DNA of 64,000 nt. It comes from Gracilimonas sp034520725. Lineage in GTDB: Bacteria; Bacteroidota; Rhodothermia; Balneolales; Balneolaceae. Under the pieces are notes generated by a model. It worked only from the letters and a program-made list of their open reading frames with translations. It was not told the origin of the DNA and did no database searches. The stretch covers positions 744,001-808,000 of the forward strand of contig JAXHNH010000011.1 of the NCBI GenBank assembly GCA_034520725.1. Reading direction: 5' to 3'. The position numbers and the translations under genes are program-made. Positions 41,408-51,499 of this stretch are shown in pieces. Within the stretch, counting starts at the first letter, position 1. The number at the start of each line of letters is the position of its first letter.

Positions 41408-43470
41408 AACAATCCATCTTTTATGTATGCTGGGATTGAACTGGAATTACTTAGAGTTTCATTGTTTTGTAAAATAAAATGACGTTTAATGCAAATGAGT
41501 TTTCTTATTAATGCAGTCTTCAGCTAAATCTGTATAGTTTTTAAAGTTTGATTGCTGAAAATAATTTTTGTTCTTTAAGCCATTAAAGGTTTTAATATTA
41601 TTTACTACTAAGTCTTGTTTATTTTGGAATAAAATGCATCTTCAAACTTTTGTATGTAACCATCCTCCATTGTTTGGTATGCTATAAATGCACTGGCATC
41701 ACCAATATCTAATTCCCGTTCATCAGGTTCGAGTGCCATTAATTGTTCCCAAGTCTTGTCTTCATAAAAATGTTTAATAGAACTGTTACTTGTGCTTGTC
41801 CCATTCTCACCACAAGCCTCAACTTGATCTTCCTCATCATTTCTTCTTATAGAATCAATATCAGTGATAATGAGTGTTTTGATTCCTATAAAATCTATGA
41901 ACTCTTTAATATTTTGACTAGAGCCCACTTTTACTATTTATATATTTTGGGAAAGCAAAGGTAAATCAGAGTCAATTTGGCCAGCATCACCAAACCGTAA
42001 TTTTTCAATATCAAATTGTCACCATTATTGTTGGGATAAGGATTCTCTCTGTATCACCTTCAATTAATATTACTTTATCTGCAAAAGATTTCTTGCTCGA
42101 TTTATTGTCAGATATTGTTTTAAGAACTTATACCTAGTTCTCCTTCTTCATCATACCTTTTTGTGAATCCTCTGAGGTTTTTTGCTGTTACACCCTCATT
42201 GTTTTCTTTTCTTAAAATATTTAACATCCTCAAACTCACTATCAAGAATACATGAAGAATGGGTGCTAATTATGTATCTCAAGCTTCGATTCTCACCATC
42301 TTCGCGCTTGATTCCCTCTTTGATTAGCTTTTACACCCTCTTAATAAATACATACTGCATTTGCGGATGAGTATGTGCTTCTGGTTCCTCAATAAACAAT
42401 AAGTTTATATCAGCAGGCTTTTTATCCTTAGTGCGTTTAAATTCATTAACTAGTATTTCGATCTCAAAAAATCATACTAATCAAATTCATATAACCCAAC
42501 CCATCGGACATTCAGGGAGTTGGTTGGCACTTTGATCATGTTTATAGACAACTGTTGTATTGCCTTCTAAAAGCTCTTTATGCTGAAGTGTTGAAATGAT
42601 CTTAATATCGGATTCATTTGGTCTCACTTTTTGATCCTTGACCTTATTGTGATATCTTTGAATAAAGAGTCATAAATACTGCTCAAACCCGTATCCGTTC
42701 GACTTAGCTTATCTTTGAAATCCTCTACAGCTTGAACCTGTTCTTCTGTATCCTCTTTACTTTTGTAAATTTTTGAGGTCTGACCAGAAAGCGTTTTATT
42801 TTTGTCTTTATTTGCTACGTCTCTTCTTGCACTAATTAATTTGAAGGAAATAATGTCCTTAATATTTATCCCTTCACTCAACAGATTAATAAACCTCGTT
42901 TCATCAACTATTGAGTTTCATGATCATAATAGAAAGATTTTTTTTGAGGTTTAAAATAATCAGCGAAATTATCGCTCAAATAATCATGAAAAGCTTTTCT
43001 TCATATTCAAGAATTTTCTTGCTTTTTTCGAGTTCCTGCCTGGACAAAATTGATTTAAGTTTTCTCTTTAAAAACTTCAATAAAGAAAAAAAACTCAAGG
43101 AATACTCAAAACCTAAAACTATTACATCGTTTTCAGGATCTAAGTCCATCATAACATGGCTTATATCTCTAGGTCATCATTCTCAGTAATATCTTATATA
43201 AATCTTGAGACCAATTTTTGGTGGAACAAATTTCTTCATTGATTTCCTCTCCAGTCTCAGAGTTTTCTTTTAAATGGTTTTTGAATTTAATATCCAGATC
43301 GTAATAAGAAAATTTATACTTATCATTCAAAAATTGATCTAAAAACAGACAGTATATATGTCTTTCCAGTATTGTTTTTCCCAATCACTAAAGAGAGTTT
43401 ATTCTCAACATCCAGTGGAAATCCTCTTTAAAGAGCGATAGTTTTCAATTTCAATTTTAAAGACTTTCAT
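41389..43470 (-). CDS. OLD-family ATPase/TOPRIM nuclease, Gabija GajA-like (heavily frameshifted)
   Basis: Starts at the ATG at 43470 (MKVFKIEIENYRSLK). Across frame breaks I read LSLVIGKNNTGKT (Walker A, ~43370-43400), ISARRDVANKDK (~42820), NLLFIEEPEAHTHPQMQ (Walker B, ~42360), YIISTHSS (~42250), VILIEGDTE (TOPRIM acidic residue, ~42080), IKTLIITDIDSI (TOPRIM DxD, ~41860), and a C-terminal IPAYIKDGLLWLKKD ending at 41389. This is the OLD-family order of ABC ATPase then TOPRIM nuclease. With the downstream UvrD-like helicase it forms a Gabija-type anti-phage module. About 690 codons, longer than the classic GajA. Confidence 0.7.
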
Positions 43471-43977
43471 ATAAATAAATCTATTATTGTTAACTATTTG
43501 ATACGTAATAACTAGCTAGTATTAAGGTGCTATATTTCCTATATAATAAAGCAAAAGAATTAGATTTCTTTAACTCTCAACTTACTTCTCACCTCATCGC
43601 AAAAGCCCCTGGGCATTTCATCCCAGATTTTTTGGGTATTGTGAGCCCTTTTGTAAAAATTGTGGGGAAAGATTTAATTTTTGTTCTGGTATCTTTGGAG
43701 TTTTCGTGAAGTAAATTGACTAAACCTATTGTTGATGAATAGAGAAACAAGCATCTTCTTTTTCTACCGGATACTTTCGGCAGTAAATCATCCTTCCTAC
43801 TTACCCGATGAATATGAGCGGAATAATCAAGAGTACTTTAATCAAACTGCTTCAAGATATTTATGTCTTCATCAGATATTGATCCCAGTCAGATTTGATC
43901 CCAATCCTGTTTATTCTTTTTATTCTAGTAACTCTGCCAACTGGCGTGATTCCCTGACTACACTTCTCCATTCACCT
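43471..43977. other. AT-rich region, no clear gene
   Basis: About 500 bp upstream of the OLD-family gene. It contains one copy of a ~23-bp repeat (43596-43619). Short frames exist on both strands, but none has recognisable protein character. Confidence 0.4.
43596..43619 (+). repeat. Direct repeat copy 1 (pairs with 44713-44735)
   Basis: ATCGCAAAAGCC, then CCTGGGCATTTC. The copy at 44713 is identical except for one substitution and one indel in the middle. On the minus strand both translate to EMP..F-type peptides. They bracket the two unknown small genes. Confidence 0.65.
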
Positions 43978-44254
43978 TTATGACGGGGATTTCATTTCTT
44001 TAAGTGTATCATATTCATCTTTCAAGAAATGTTCAAGTTCTGACTTAGCTTGTTCTAATTCTGGAATATATATGACACTTAAATTTACCTACCCCTAAAA
44101 CCGGACAATACATTTGTGCCCAATCACTTGAAGATATTTTAATCAAATTTGAATGCTCTTGATACCTCACTTCAAGGAGATCTTGATCTTGATTGGGTGC
44201 TACTAAATTAATCTCACGCGTATTTTCTGGATACAGTCTATCCCGAGGATACAT
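43978..44254 (-). CDS. Unknown small protein, frameshifted
   Basis: From 44254 the minus strand reads MYPRDRLYPENTREINLV, IKISSSDWAQMYCPVLG, then after a shift near 44080 YIPELEQAKSELEHFLKDEY and ends at 43978 (EMKSPS). An upstream in-frame stretch (CDPGILVTNDSQKGVPKPGT) suggests the true start lies before 44254, perhaps near 44340, behind another indel. The family is not recognised. The position next to the Gabija-like pair makes it part of the accessory island. Confidence 0.4.
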
Positions 44255-44471
44255 TAGTGTTCCTGGTTTTGGTACGCCTTTTTGTGAGTCATTTGTTACT
44301 AAAATACCAGGGTCGCATCTTTGAACGAAGGAAGTTGTAAGATAATAAAACTTTTAACTTCACATCTTTGTGGAGTCGCTATCCCTAATCATTGGAACAT
44401 AGTTCAAACTCTTTTGAGTTAATTGAAAAAGAAAAAACTAATAATCAATCTTCCGTGGTTACTACTATAGT

Positions 44472-44678
44472 TTAAACCCAATCCTTTTGTTTGGTTGGAT
44501 TTTTAGCACTCCAATTATGCAAACCTGCCAACCTCTTACCGTTAGTATCAGTAAGCACCCCGCTAAACTCAGTTAGGACTTCATTGTTGGAATCAAGATT
44601 AAACTCGATTGTAATCAGAAGTTCAGGATGTATGGTATTTTCAACAGGTTTATTAAAAACTTTTTCTATCCAAGCCAT
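44472..44678 (-). CDS. Unknown small protein
   Basis: A 68-residue frame with good coding character: MAWIEKVFNKPVENTIHPE, LLITIEFNLDSNNEVLTEF, DTNGKRLAGLHNWSAKN. Two beta-strand-like stretches and a charged C-terminus are seen; there is no signal or membrane segment. The start overlaps the stop of a 19-codon frame (MEMPEAFAIW) that lies in the direct repeat. Not recognised. Confidence 0.4.
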   Translation of the reverse strand: MAWIEKVFNKPVENTIHPELLITIEFNLDSNNEVLTEFSGVLTDTNGKRLAGLHNWSAKNPTKQKDWV

Positions 44679-44712
44679 TTAACTAATATTTTTATCATTC
44701 ATATTAAACCAT

Positions 44713-44735
44713 ATCGCAAAAGCCTCGGGCATTTC
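44713..44735 (+). repeat. Direct repeat copy 2 (pairs with 43596-43619)
   Basis: ATCGCAAAAGCC, then TCGGGCATTTC, about 1.1 kb from copy 1 in the same orientation. Confidence 0.65.
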
Positions 44736-44782
44736 CATAGGGAAAGCAAAAGGTGATAGGAAAACGGGGAAAAGGCCGTAAT

Positions 44783-46060
44783 TTAAAGCGCACTGCTCGG
44801 GCCTTTTGAATCCCTTTTCTGAAACCTGAGTTCAAACGAAGTTTTTTTATCCTGTTCTGTTGTAGATAACGTTCCATTTAGCTGAGCAGTTAGTGTTTTA
44901 ACAAGAAGCATCCCCAGGCTTTTCGGTTTTTCCAGGTTATAGTCGGCACTGCTTTTTTCGCCATTATCAGAAACCGTCAAAACCACTTGCTCTCCATCCT
45001 GTTCAATTCCTACTTCAATTATGGGTTCAGCAATATCGTCAAATGAATTCAGGTAGGCGTTAAGCAGCAACTCATTACACAATAATCCGGCAGGTACAGC
45101 CTGATTGATATTAAGGTTTAAATCGGGGAGGTCTGCTTTAACTTTGATCTTATTCTTGTCCTGATCTTTTTTGAATGTGTTATAAACAAACTCAACTAAC
45201 TGATTCAGATAATCTCCAAAATTTATATGAGAGGTTTTCTCTGCATCAGCATATGACTCATGTACCAATGCAAGACATTTAATGCGCATTTTACTGTCGT
45301 GCAGGATTGCATGAACATTTTCGTTTTCGATGTACATGCCTTGCAGATCAAACAATGCAGATATTAGTGCCAGATTATTTCGCACCCGGTGGTGTATCTC
45401 GGCAAGTAGTGTTTCTTTGGCTTTCAGGGATTTTTTTAACGCTTCTTCTGCTTCTTTCTGTTCCGTTAAATCTTCAAGCATAACTACCAGATACACCGAG
45501 TTTTCTTCCCCATTATATACAGTGGATTTAGATACAAGACCGGGGAAATAAGTTCCGTTTTTTCTTCGATATCGTTTTTCAATCTTATAAAATGCTCGTT
45601 TTTGGTTTGCCAGTTGCTGATCTAAAGTCCTTCCTTTGGTTAAGTCTTTCGGGTGTATAAAATCTTCAAAATTGAGTTTTAGCAATTCCTCTCTTGTATA
45701 TCCAAGCATGTCACAGAGCGTTTGATTTACTTGTATCCAATTCTCGTTGAGCTTGTGGTGGGCAATACCTACCGGGGCAGATTCAAATGTAGCTTTAAAT
45801 TCGTCCCTGCTTTTGCTTAGCCTATCGAAAGCTTCGCTGAGTAACGCGTTATTCTTCCACACCAGTGCATATACTACAATCCCGCTCACTAATACAAAAA
45901 ACCATCCTTTAAGTGATTGAATCCATGTAATCATTTTCGGATCATCAAAATAGGCGAGAACAAATTGATCAGAATATTGTATCCAAACGGCACCAATCAG
46001 GATGTAAACGAGAGCAATTACAAACGGGCTATTTTTTAGAATAGCTTTTATGCGATCCAT
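44783..46060 (-). CDS. Membrane sensor histidine kinase, PAS + HisKA_2 type
   Basis: A complete 425-residue kinase. Two membrane helices lie at about residues 12-32 and 49-68, a PAS domain follows (FKATFESAPVGIAHH, GYTREELLKLNFEDFIHP), then HisKA_2 with AEIHHRVRNNLALISALFDLQ near residue 220 (phospho-accepting histidine) and an HATPase domain (PAGLLCNELLLNAY, LTVSDNG, SLGMLLVKTL). Its helices and short periplasmic loop suggest membrane or intracellular sensing. No response regulator gene is adjacent, so it is an orphan here. Confidence 0.9.
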   Translation of the reverse strand: MDRIKAILKNSPFVIALVYILIGAVWIQYSDQFVLAYFDDPKMITWIQSLKGWFFVLVSGIVVYALVWKNNALLSEAFDRLSKSRDEFKATFESAPVGIAHHKLNENWIQVNQTLCDMLGYTREELLKLNFEDFIHPKDLTKGRTLDQQLANQKRAFYKIEKRYRRKNGTYFPGLVSKSTVYNGEENSVYLVVMLEDLTEQKEAEEALKKSLKAKETLLAEIHHRVRNNLALISALFDLQGMYIENENVHAILHDSKMRIKCLALVHESYADAEKTSHINFGDYLNQLVEFVYNTFKKDQDKNKIKVKADLPDLNLNINQAVPAGLLCNELLLNAYLNSFDDIAEPIIEVGIEQDGEQVVLTVSDNGEKSSADYNLEKPKSLGMLLVKTLTAQLNGTLSTTEQDKKTSFELRFQKRDSKGPSSAL

Positions 46061-46468
46061 GCAGTACTCCTTTTCTTTGAGAGACGATTAGCCAAAACCA
46101 ACGTATTTTGTTCTAAGTAATCGTACCTGCTTTTTTTGAATTATTTATCGTGAATAGGATATACAGCTATAAGAACCCTGACACCTGTAACCAAAAGCCT
46201 GACAGTTATTTGATACCCAAACCTATCGCTGATATTCTACTACTAAGAGTAAGCTGGCAGTGAAATGTTACACTTTTATTTTCCAGCTGATTTTTAATGG
46301 CTTATAAGGGGTAATTAAGTACTAAGATAAAGGTTATGGTGTGATTTATAATCTCGTTCCGACGATCTGCTTCGGGAACGAGAGCAAAAGCCATTCGCAT
46401 CATTCGGTTCATCGGTTAATCGCAGTTCCGCTGATTCGATTTACTATGGACACTTTATCCCTCTACCC

Positions 46469-46646
46469 TGCTCCATCGGAGCAGCATATTTGTGAAAGCA
46501 GTGACCCGAAACTGACCCCGCTCCGTAGGTGCGGTATGTTATGGATTAAGATTGGGATGCCGAATCCAACAAAACGTAACGTCCCTAACGTGACGACGCC
46601 CACCGAGACAGGTTCTTTTTATAAACATATTGTCCCTATCGGGACA
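46469..46646. repeat. REP-like hairpin cluster (four units)
   Basis: Four short hairpin units lie in a row: CTGCTCCATCGGAGCAG (46469-46485), CCGCTCCGTAGGTGCGG (46519-46535), GTCCCTAACGTGAC (46581-46594) and TGTCCCTATCGGGACA (46631-46646). Each is followed by an AT-rich tail such as CATATTTGTG or TATGTTATGG. They resemble the extragenic palindromes dispersed in Bacteroidota genomes. An open frame across them on the plus strand (46341-46949) is not believable as a protein. Confidence 0.6.
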
Positions 46647-47093
46647 TGCAGCCATAGAATCCAAATTACCTTCTACACTGTTCCGGCCACCACAGTCCAA
46701 AATATCCGCTTTCAGTTTATCGAGTTTGGTCTGGTGCCAGCTTATGCTGAAATGAGATTTATCAAACTGACGTTCCCTGATAAAAAAAGAAAACCCGCCC
46801 GAGTGTGCTTCAAATTGAGAGGCGTGGCAGGTCTTATGTGGTTCAATGATAGTAACAAATCGTATTATACTTGGAAAGAAGGCAACGAATTCATCCATTA
46901 TCCACCAATCGATCAGACGGGCTTGGAGCCGTCAAACCGAGGGATTTAGAGAAACTCAATTCGATCTTCATTTTTTTATCAATACAGTGAATTATAGGGA
47001 AAGCAAGACAGTAATACCAAGCAGATCTAAGTGAATTATTCGTGTAAATTCAGTTAATTGTGTTTGATCTATCAAGGATTTTCATATAGATAC
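46647..47093. other. Region with no recognised gene
   Basis: About 450 bp between the hairpin cluster and the recombinase. Overlapping open frames run on both strands (plus to 46949; minus 46539-46898) with no family resemblance; either could be a decayed gene of the mobile element. Confidence 0.35.
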
Positions 47094-48787
47094 TATGCCC
47101 AAAATGAAGAAATAGAAACCCCCCTAAAGCCGCCATCTATATCCGTGTTTCCACCGTGGAACAATCTGATAATGACTTCAGCTCTCTGGATGGACAGTTA
47201 AGTCAGTGCAAGACTTGGATTGAACAAAAGAACACGATGGGAGGAATTGAGGGGAAGAAGATTTCAGATTTCGAGATCTAGAAGGACACTAAATCTGGTA
47301 AAGATCTTAAAAAGACCGGGCATTGAACGACTTATGAAAGATGCTGCAAAAGGTAAATTTGATCTCCTGATTGTTACTAAAATTGATCGTGTATCTCGTA
47401 GCCTACAAGACTTTTTGAATTTTTTAGAAACGCTTGAAGAACACGATGTTAGTCTTGCTGTAGTTACACAAGATATTGATACTACTTCTCCGGCTGGGAA
47501 AGCACTCCAAAGAATGTTATTGGTATTCGCTGAATTTGAGCGTGATATGGTTTCAGAGCGTACTCGGGAGAAGCGACTTGAAACAATTAAAGCAGGACTC
47601 TGGCCAGGTGGATTTCAAATTCTTGGATATGATCTGAAAGACCGAAAGTTGATAGTTAATGAAAATGAGGCAGAAACGGTGCAAGATATTTATAAAAGGT
47701 ATCTCAAAATTAAATCAGCCAGTAAAGTTGCTAGAAGTCTTGAATAAGGATGGCCTCAGTAATAAGCAATGGATTACACAAAAAGGAAACTCCCGAGGCG
47801 GAGGAAAATTCCATAAAAAGTCCGTGCTAACTATCTTGAAAAACCATACTTATCTCGGTAAATATGAGTTTGAAGGTAATGTTTATGAGGGTAAACATGA
47901 TCAAATTGTTAGAGCAGAACACTTTTGATCAGGTTCAAGCAATAATAAGCCAAAATGCTGCTGAACCAAAGTCTCAACATTTCAAGTGATACGCCTGCTG
48001 TTTTAACCGATATATGTACCTGTGGATTTTGTGATACGGGTATGACTGTCTCAAGTACGACAAACCGCCACAACAAAAAATACTACTATTATAAATGTGC
48101 CTTAAAAAACAATGAAGGCAAAACGGAAGATCACAATCCTAAAGATCTCCCGGTTCATACGCTTGATGAGTTTGTTTATAATACACTGGTCGTACTTCTT
48201 GAAGAGCCTGAACTGCTCAAAGCAATGAAGAAGAGGATTAAATATGAGGGTGAAGATCGGATCTCAGAAATAGAAAAACGAATCAAACAGATCCAGAATC
48301 TCCTTAAAGTTCGCAAGAAAGATAAAGCCAATGCCCTCAAGCTTGTCACAGATAACGCAGCCTCTTCCCTCAAAGAAACTTATGAGTCACAGCTTGAGTC
48401 TATCGTACTCGAAATTGAGGAAAAGGAAAATGAAATTGAATTCCTGAGCGAGCAATTGAAAGTCTGAAAGAGCAAAGTCCAATTTCAGCATCTGAATACA
48501 AAAAAGTGCTCAAAGATTTCATCAGTCGGTACCAGAAAAATGATGTGGAAACCAAGCGTGACTTAACAAAAGTTTTGGTGAAAAACGTAGAATCACTTGT
48601 TAACCAGAAGACTAACGACGGAACTATTGAAGTGCAATATATAGCCGACAAGGCCCTTGAGATGGATTGGCAAGACATAAAAAAAGCGAACCTTGATGGC
48701 AAGGTTCGCATTAAAGGTACGCTTGGCTCCCCGGGTAGGATTCGAACCTACGACCAATTGATTAACAGTCAACTGCTCTGCCACTGA
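47094..48787 (+). CDS. Large serine recombinase, frameshifted
   Basis: About 560 residues in at least four frames. AAIYIRVSTVEQ near 47130 carries the catalytic serine of the resolvase domain; LLIVTKIDRVSRS and FAEFERDMVSERTREK follow. The recombinase domain (GLWPGGFQILGYD; HKKSVLTILKNHTYLGKYEF), a zinc ribbon (CTCGFCDTGMTV, YYYYKC) and a C-terminal coiled coil (EKRIKQIQNLL, LEIEEKENEIEF) complete the usual order. Frame breaks are near 47280, 47740, 47925 and 48465. The last ~20 codons lie antisense inside tRNA-Asn, with the stop at 48785-48787. It is the likely integrase of the 35.6-48.7 kb island. Confidence 0.8.
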
Positions 48788-48798
48788 GCTACCGAGGA
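48724..48798 (-). tRNA. tRNA-Asn (GUU anticodon)
   Basis: The minus strand folds as a complete cloverleaf: acceptor TCCTCGG with CCGGGGA, D arm GCTC/GAGC, anticodon arm GTTGA-CTGTTAA-TCAAT giving anticodon GTT, T arm GTAGG-TTCGAAT-CCTAC, discriminator G and encoded CCA (48724-48726). The tRNA body is 48727-48798. The recombinase coding region ends inside it on the opposite strand. Confidence 0.95.
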
Positions 48799-48870
48799 AT
48801 TTCAGTGTGTTACCCTCTTTGAGGGGCGACAAATATAACCACATTAACTAACTACTTTCAACACTTTTCT

Positions 48871-49607
48871 TCACTTTTTATAGAAAACTTTTTGGAGCAC
48901 TAATCCCTTCGCCGGAGCCGTAAATGTTGGAATCTAGCATCAGGATCCTGAAGTGCTCTTTTGAAATCTTCGATCGATCATTTTTCCCTGTGCGACTCGT
49001 ACCATTGTTCCCACCAATCGGCGCACCATATTCCGTAAGAAAGCGATTTGCCCTGATCCGGTATCGGATGATCTCACCGTCTAGTTTCGAATACAGAACT
49101 TTGGATCTCACACAGAGTCGTAAAGTTGTCCTCATTGAATTTTGAAAATCCTGCAAAGTCGAACTCTCCATTCAATAAAGCCGCGCAATCCTCCAGCATC
49201 TTTAGATCTACAGCCTGACGTAATGCCCAGCTGTGATGTCGCATTAATGGTACCGGCCGAGTCGTGATTGTATATTCATATTCCCTGGAAATGGCATCAA
49301 AACGAGCGTGAAAGGATTCAGATACTTCTTCATACTCAATAACCTGAATTTCATCTCCTGCTAACCCATTTACACCCTGCAAGATCCTTTCTATATCTGC
49401 ATCCTCAGGTAAGTCAACATGAGCTACCTGACCCCTGCCATGCACACCTGCATCGGTTCTACCCTGTCCGATCAGATCGATATCCTGCTGAAGTACTTTT
49501 GAAAATACCTGCTCAAGAACCCCTTCCACCGTTCGGTCAGTTGGCTGGATCTGCCACCCGGAAAAATCGGTTCCGTCGAATTCTATGGTCAGCTTATATT
49601 TTTGCAT
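48871..49607 (-). CDS. truA: tRNA pseudouridine synthase A (frameshifted)
   Basis: TruA makes pseudouridine at positions 38-40 of tRNA. The ATG at 49607 starts MQKYKLTIEFDGTDFSGWQ; the catalytic aspartate is in GQGRTDAGVHGRGQVAH near residue 52; REYEYTI and DFAGFSKF follow. After indels near 49080 and 49020 the remaining motifs are RIRANRFL, a VRRLVGT-like stretch and a C-terminal APAKGLVLQKVFY ending at 48871. The full length of about 246 residues fits the family. A conserved core gene in pieces points to sequence errors, not decay. Confidence 0.85.
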
Positions 49608-49709
49608 CAAATATGGATACCATTTAAATTAACAAATATGCTTTTATCTTCTCAAAATAGACGAATAAAGGTACCTACATTTTCCGATAAATCTTAGCTA
49701 TAACACTCT

Positions 49710-50472
49710 ATGTTTAAAAATGCTATCGTACGCAAACCTTGTCCAAATCTGGTATCGGGAATTACCAAAGCCGATCTCGGTGAACCTGACTATCATAAAG
49801 CACTTCTTCAGCATTCTAAATATATTGATGCTCTCAAAAAACTCGGGTTAGACGTTACTGATCTGGAAGCGGACAATAGGTTTCCGGATTCGGTATTCGT
49901 AGAAGATGTAGCCATTTGTACTGAAAAATGTGCAGTAATAACCAGGCCAGGTGCGAAATCCAGAAGGGATGAGATCACGATCATTGAAGACGTGATACGT
50001 TCTCATTTTGACCATGTTGAATCCATTAAGGAACCAGGTACGTTAGAGGGTGGTGACGTCATGATGGTTGATGACACATTCTATGTCGGGCTATCTGATC
50101 GTACCAATGAAGCCGGGATAAAACAGTTTCGGCAATATTATGAATAAGTATGGGTATTCAGTGCATCATGTTACTCTTGGTGACATCCTGCACCTTAAAA
50201 CCGGCGTCTCATATCTTGAGAATAACACGCTGGTTATGATTCCTGAAATGATCGAGTTCGAAGATTTTAAATCATTCAATAAGATCGTTGTACCTCCTGA
50301 AGAAGCCTATGCGGCCAATTGCATATGGATCAACGGTACGGTACTTGTCCCTGCAGGGTATCCGGTTACAAAACAAAAAATAGAAGTAGCCGATTATGAC
50401 ATTATTGAACTGGAAATGACCGAATTTAAAAAATTGGATGGTGGCCTAAGCTGCCTTTCCCTCAGATTTTAA
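49710..50472 (+). CDS. Dimethylarginine dimethylaminohydrolase (one frameshift)
   Basis: A guanidino-modifying enzyme of about 254 residues. Fragment 49710-50147 has IVRKPCPNLVSGIT, PDSVFVEDVA and GTLEGGDVM; fragment 50140-50472 has the catalytic histidine in DILHLKTGVSYL and the catalytic cysteine in GGLSCLSLRF at the very end. This is the DDAH pattern: hydrolysis of methylarginines to citrulline. The frame breaks near 50145. It is monocistronic and convergent with the DinB gene, 3 bp between stops. Confidence 0.85.
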
Positions 50473-50474
50473 AT

Positions 50475-50956
50475 TCAGCTTTCATTTTCAAGTAATCGAT
50501 ATATGATAGCCAATTGCCCGGTGTGATATGCATTATGCTGAATCACCAATAAGGCTTCACGCAGTAAAGTTTGACCATCGCCATGATCCAAAGGTTTATT
50601 TAACCCATTTGACTCATCCAGGATCAAATTCATCATTTCATCCCTTTCTTTCAGAAATGATTTCTTTAGTTCTTCCCATTCCTCTTCAGAATTGGGAGCC
50701 GATTCCACAGGCCAGTAATCTTCCGGCCATTCCATGGGTTCGTAATAGGTGTTTCGGGTGAAGTCCAATATATCAAACTGAGCCACCCGCATATGAAAGA
50801 ACTGCTCGTAAAACGAGTAGGGCAATCCTGCCGGACGTTTGCCAAGATCTTCAAAATCGATCTCTTCCAGCAGCTCCTTCTATTTAAGAATGCCTGTCCG
50901 CCTTCCAGTTGCTGTACGATCTGCTCTCTTGTGATGCGATGTGAATTTACTTCCAT
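50475..50956 (-). CDS. DinB/YfiT-like family protein (one frameshift)
   Basis: About 160 residues. The N-terminus (ITREQIVQQLEGGQAFLN) is in fragment 50666-50956 and the rest in 50475-50825, with an indel near 50870. The metal-site histidines are in EQFFHMRVAQFDIL and VIQHNAYHTGQLAII, as in the four-helix DinB superfamily. Members act in thiol or stress metabolism, but the specific reaction is unknown. Confidence 0.8.
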
Positions 50957-51043
50957 GATATTTTTTGATGATTGTTTCCCCTATATAAATACGGGTTGTG
51001 GGAGAATCATTCAAACGGCTTAGGTTATCTTATGACCCACCCC

Positions 51044-51120
51044 CACGTGTCATTTCGACCGGAATGAGAGAGCCCACTAGGGCTAACGAATGAAGCGGAG
51101 AAATCTACGATGGGTGGGGG
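51044..51120. repeat. Dispersed repeat copy A
   Basis: Begins CACGTGTCATTTCGACC and continues through GGAATGAGAGAGCC and GAAGCGGAGAAATCT. Two other copies, at 51258 and 54097, share the same order of words. Confidence 0.75.
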
Positions 51121-51257
51121 TTATGACACCCATGCCTTTTCATGTCCCCTTATACTCTCGGCTGCATCTCGCATTCGCTCATTCATTGCGTTCGAGATGA
51201 CAGGCAAGGGAGGCCATATAAAATACCCGAAACTAATTTCTGACGACAACTCTTCTC

Positions 51258-51345
51258 CACGTGTCATTTCGACCGGTACTGAGGGAGCTCCAAAAGAGCG
51301 AACGAATTGTAGCGGGAGCAAATCTGACGGGGTGGAATTAAAATA
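51258..51345. repeat. Dispersed repeat copy B
   Basis: CACGTGTCATTTCGACC, then GAGGGAGCTCCAAAAG and GAACGAATTGTAGCGG. It is 214 bp from copy A in the same orientation; the sequence between A and B holds inverted half-units (CGCATTCGCTCATTCATTGC). Confidence 0.75.
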
Positions 51346-51499
51346 TCGTTGCCTTTCATGCCTCTAAGATCTCTCGGCTTACGCTGTAAACCACTGCCCC
51401 TCACTAAAAAACCAAACAAACCCTATAAAAAATCGAACACAGAAACCATACAGAATGTTTAATTTCCGCTGAATATAAAAACTTCATCAATCTGCCTTA

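Noticed and set aside
46341..46949. 202-residue open frame
   Set aside because: It runs through the REP-like hairpins, has no protein-family character, and an equally long frame exists on the other strand.
35531..48723. Left attachment site as a copy of the tRNA-Asn 3' end
   Set aside because: I looked for the T-arm/acceptor sequence in the left flank and did not find it by eye.
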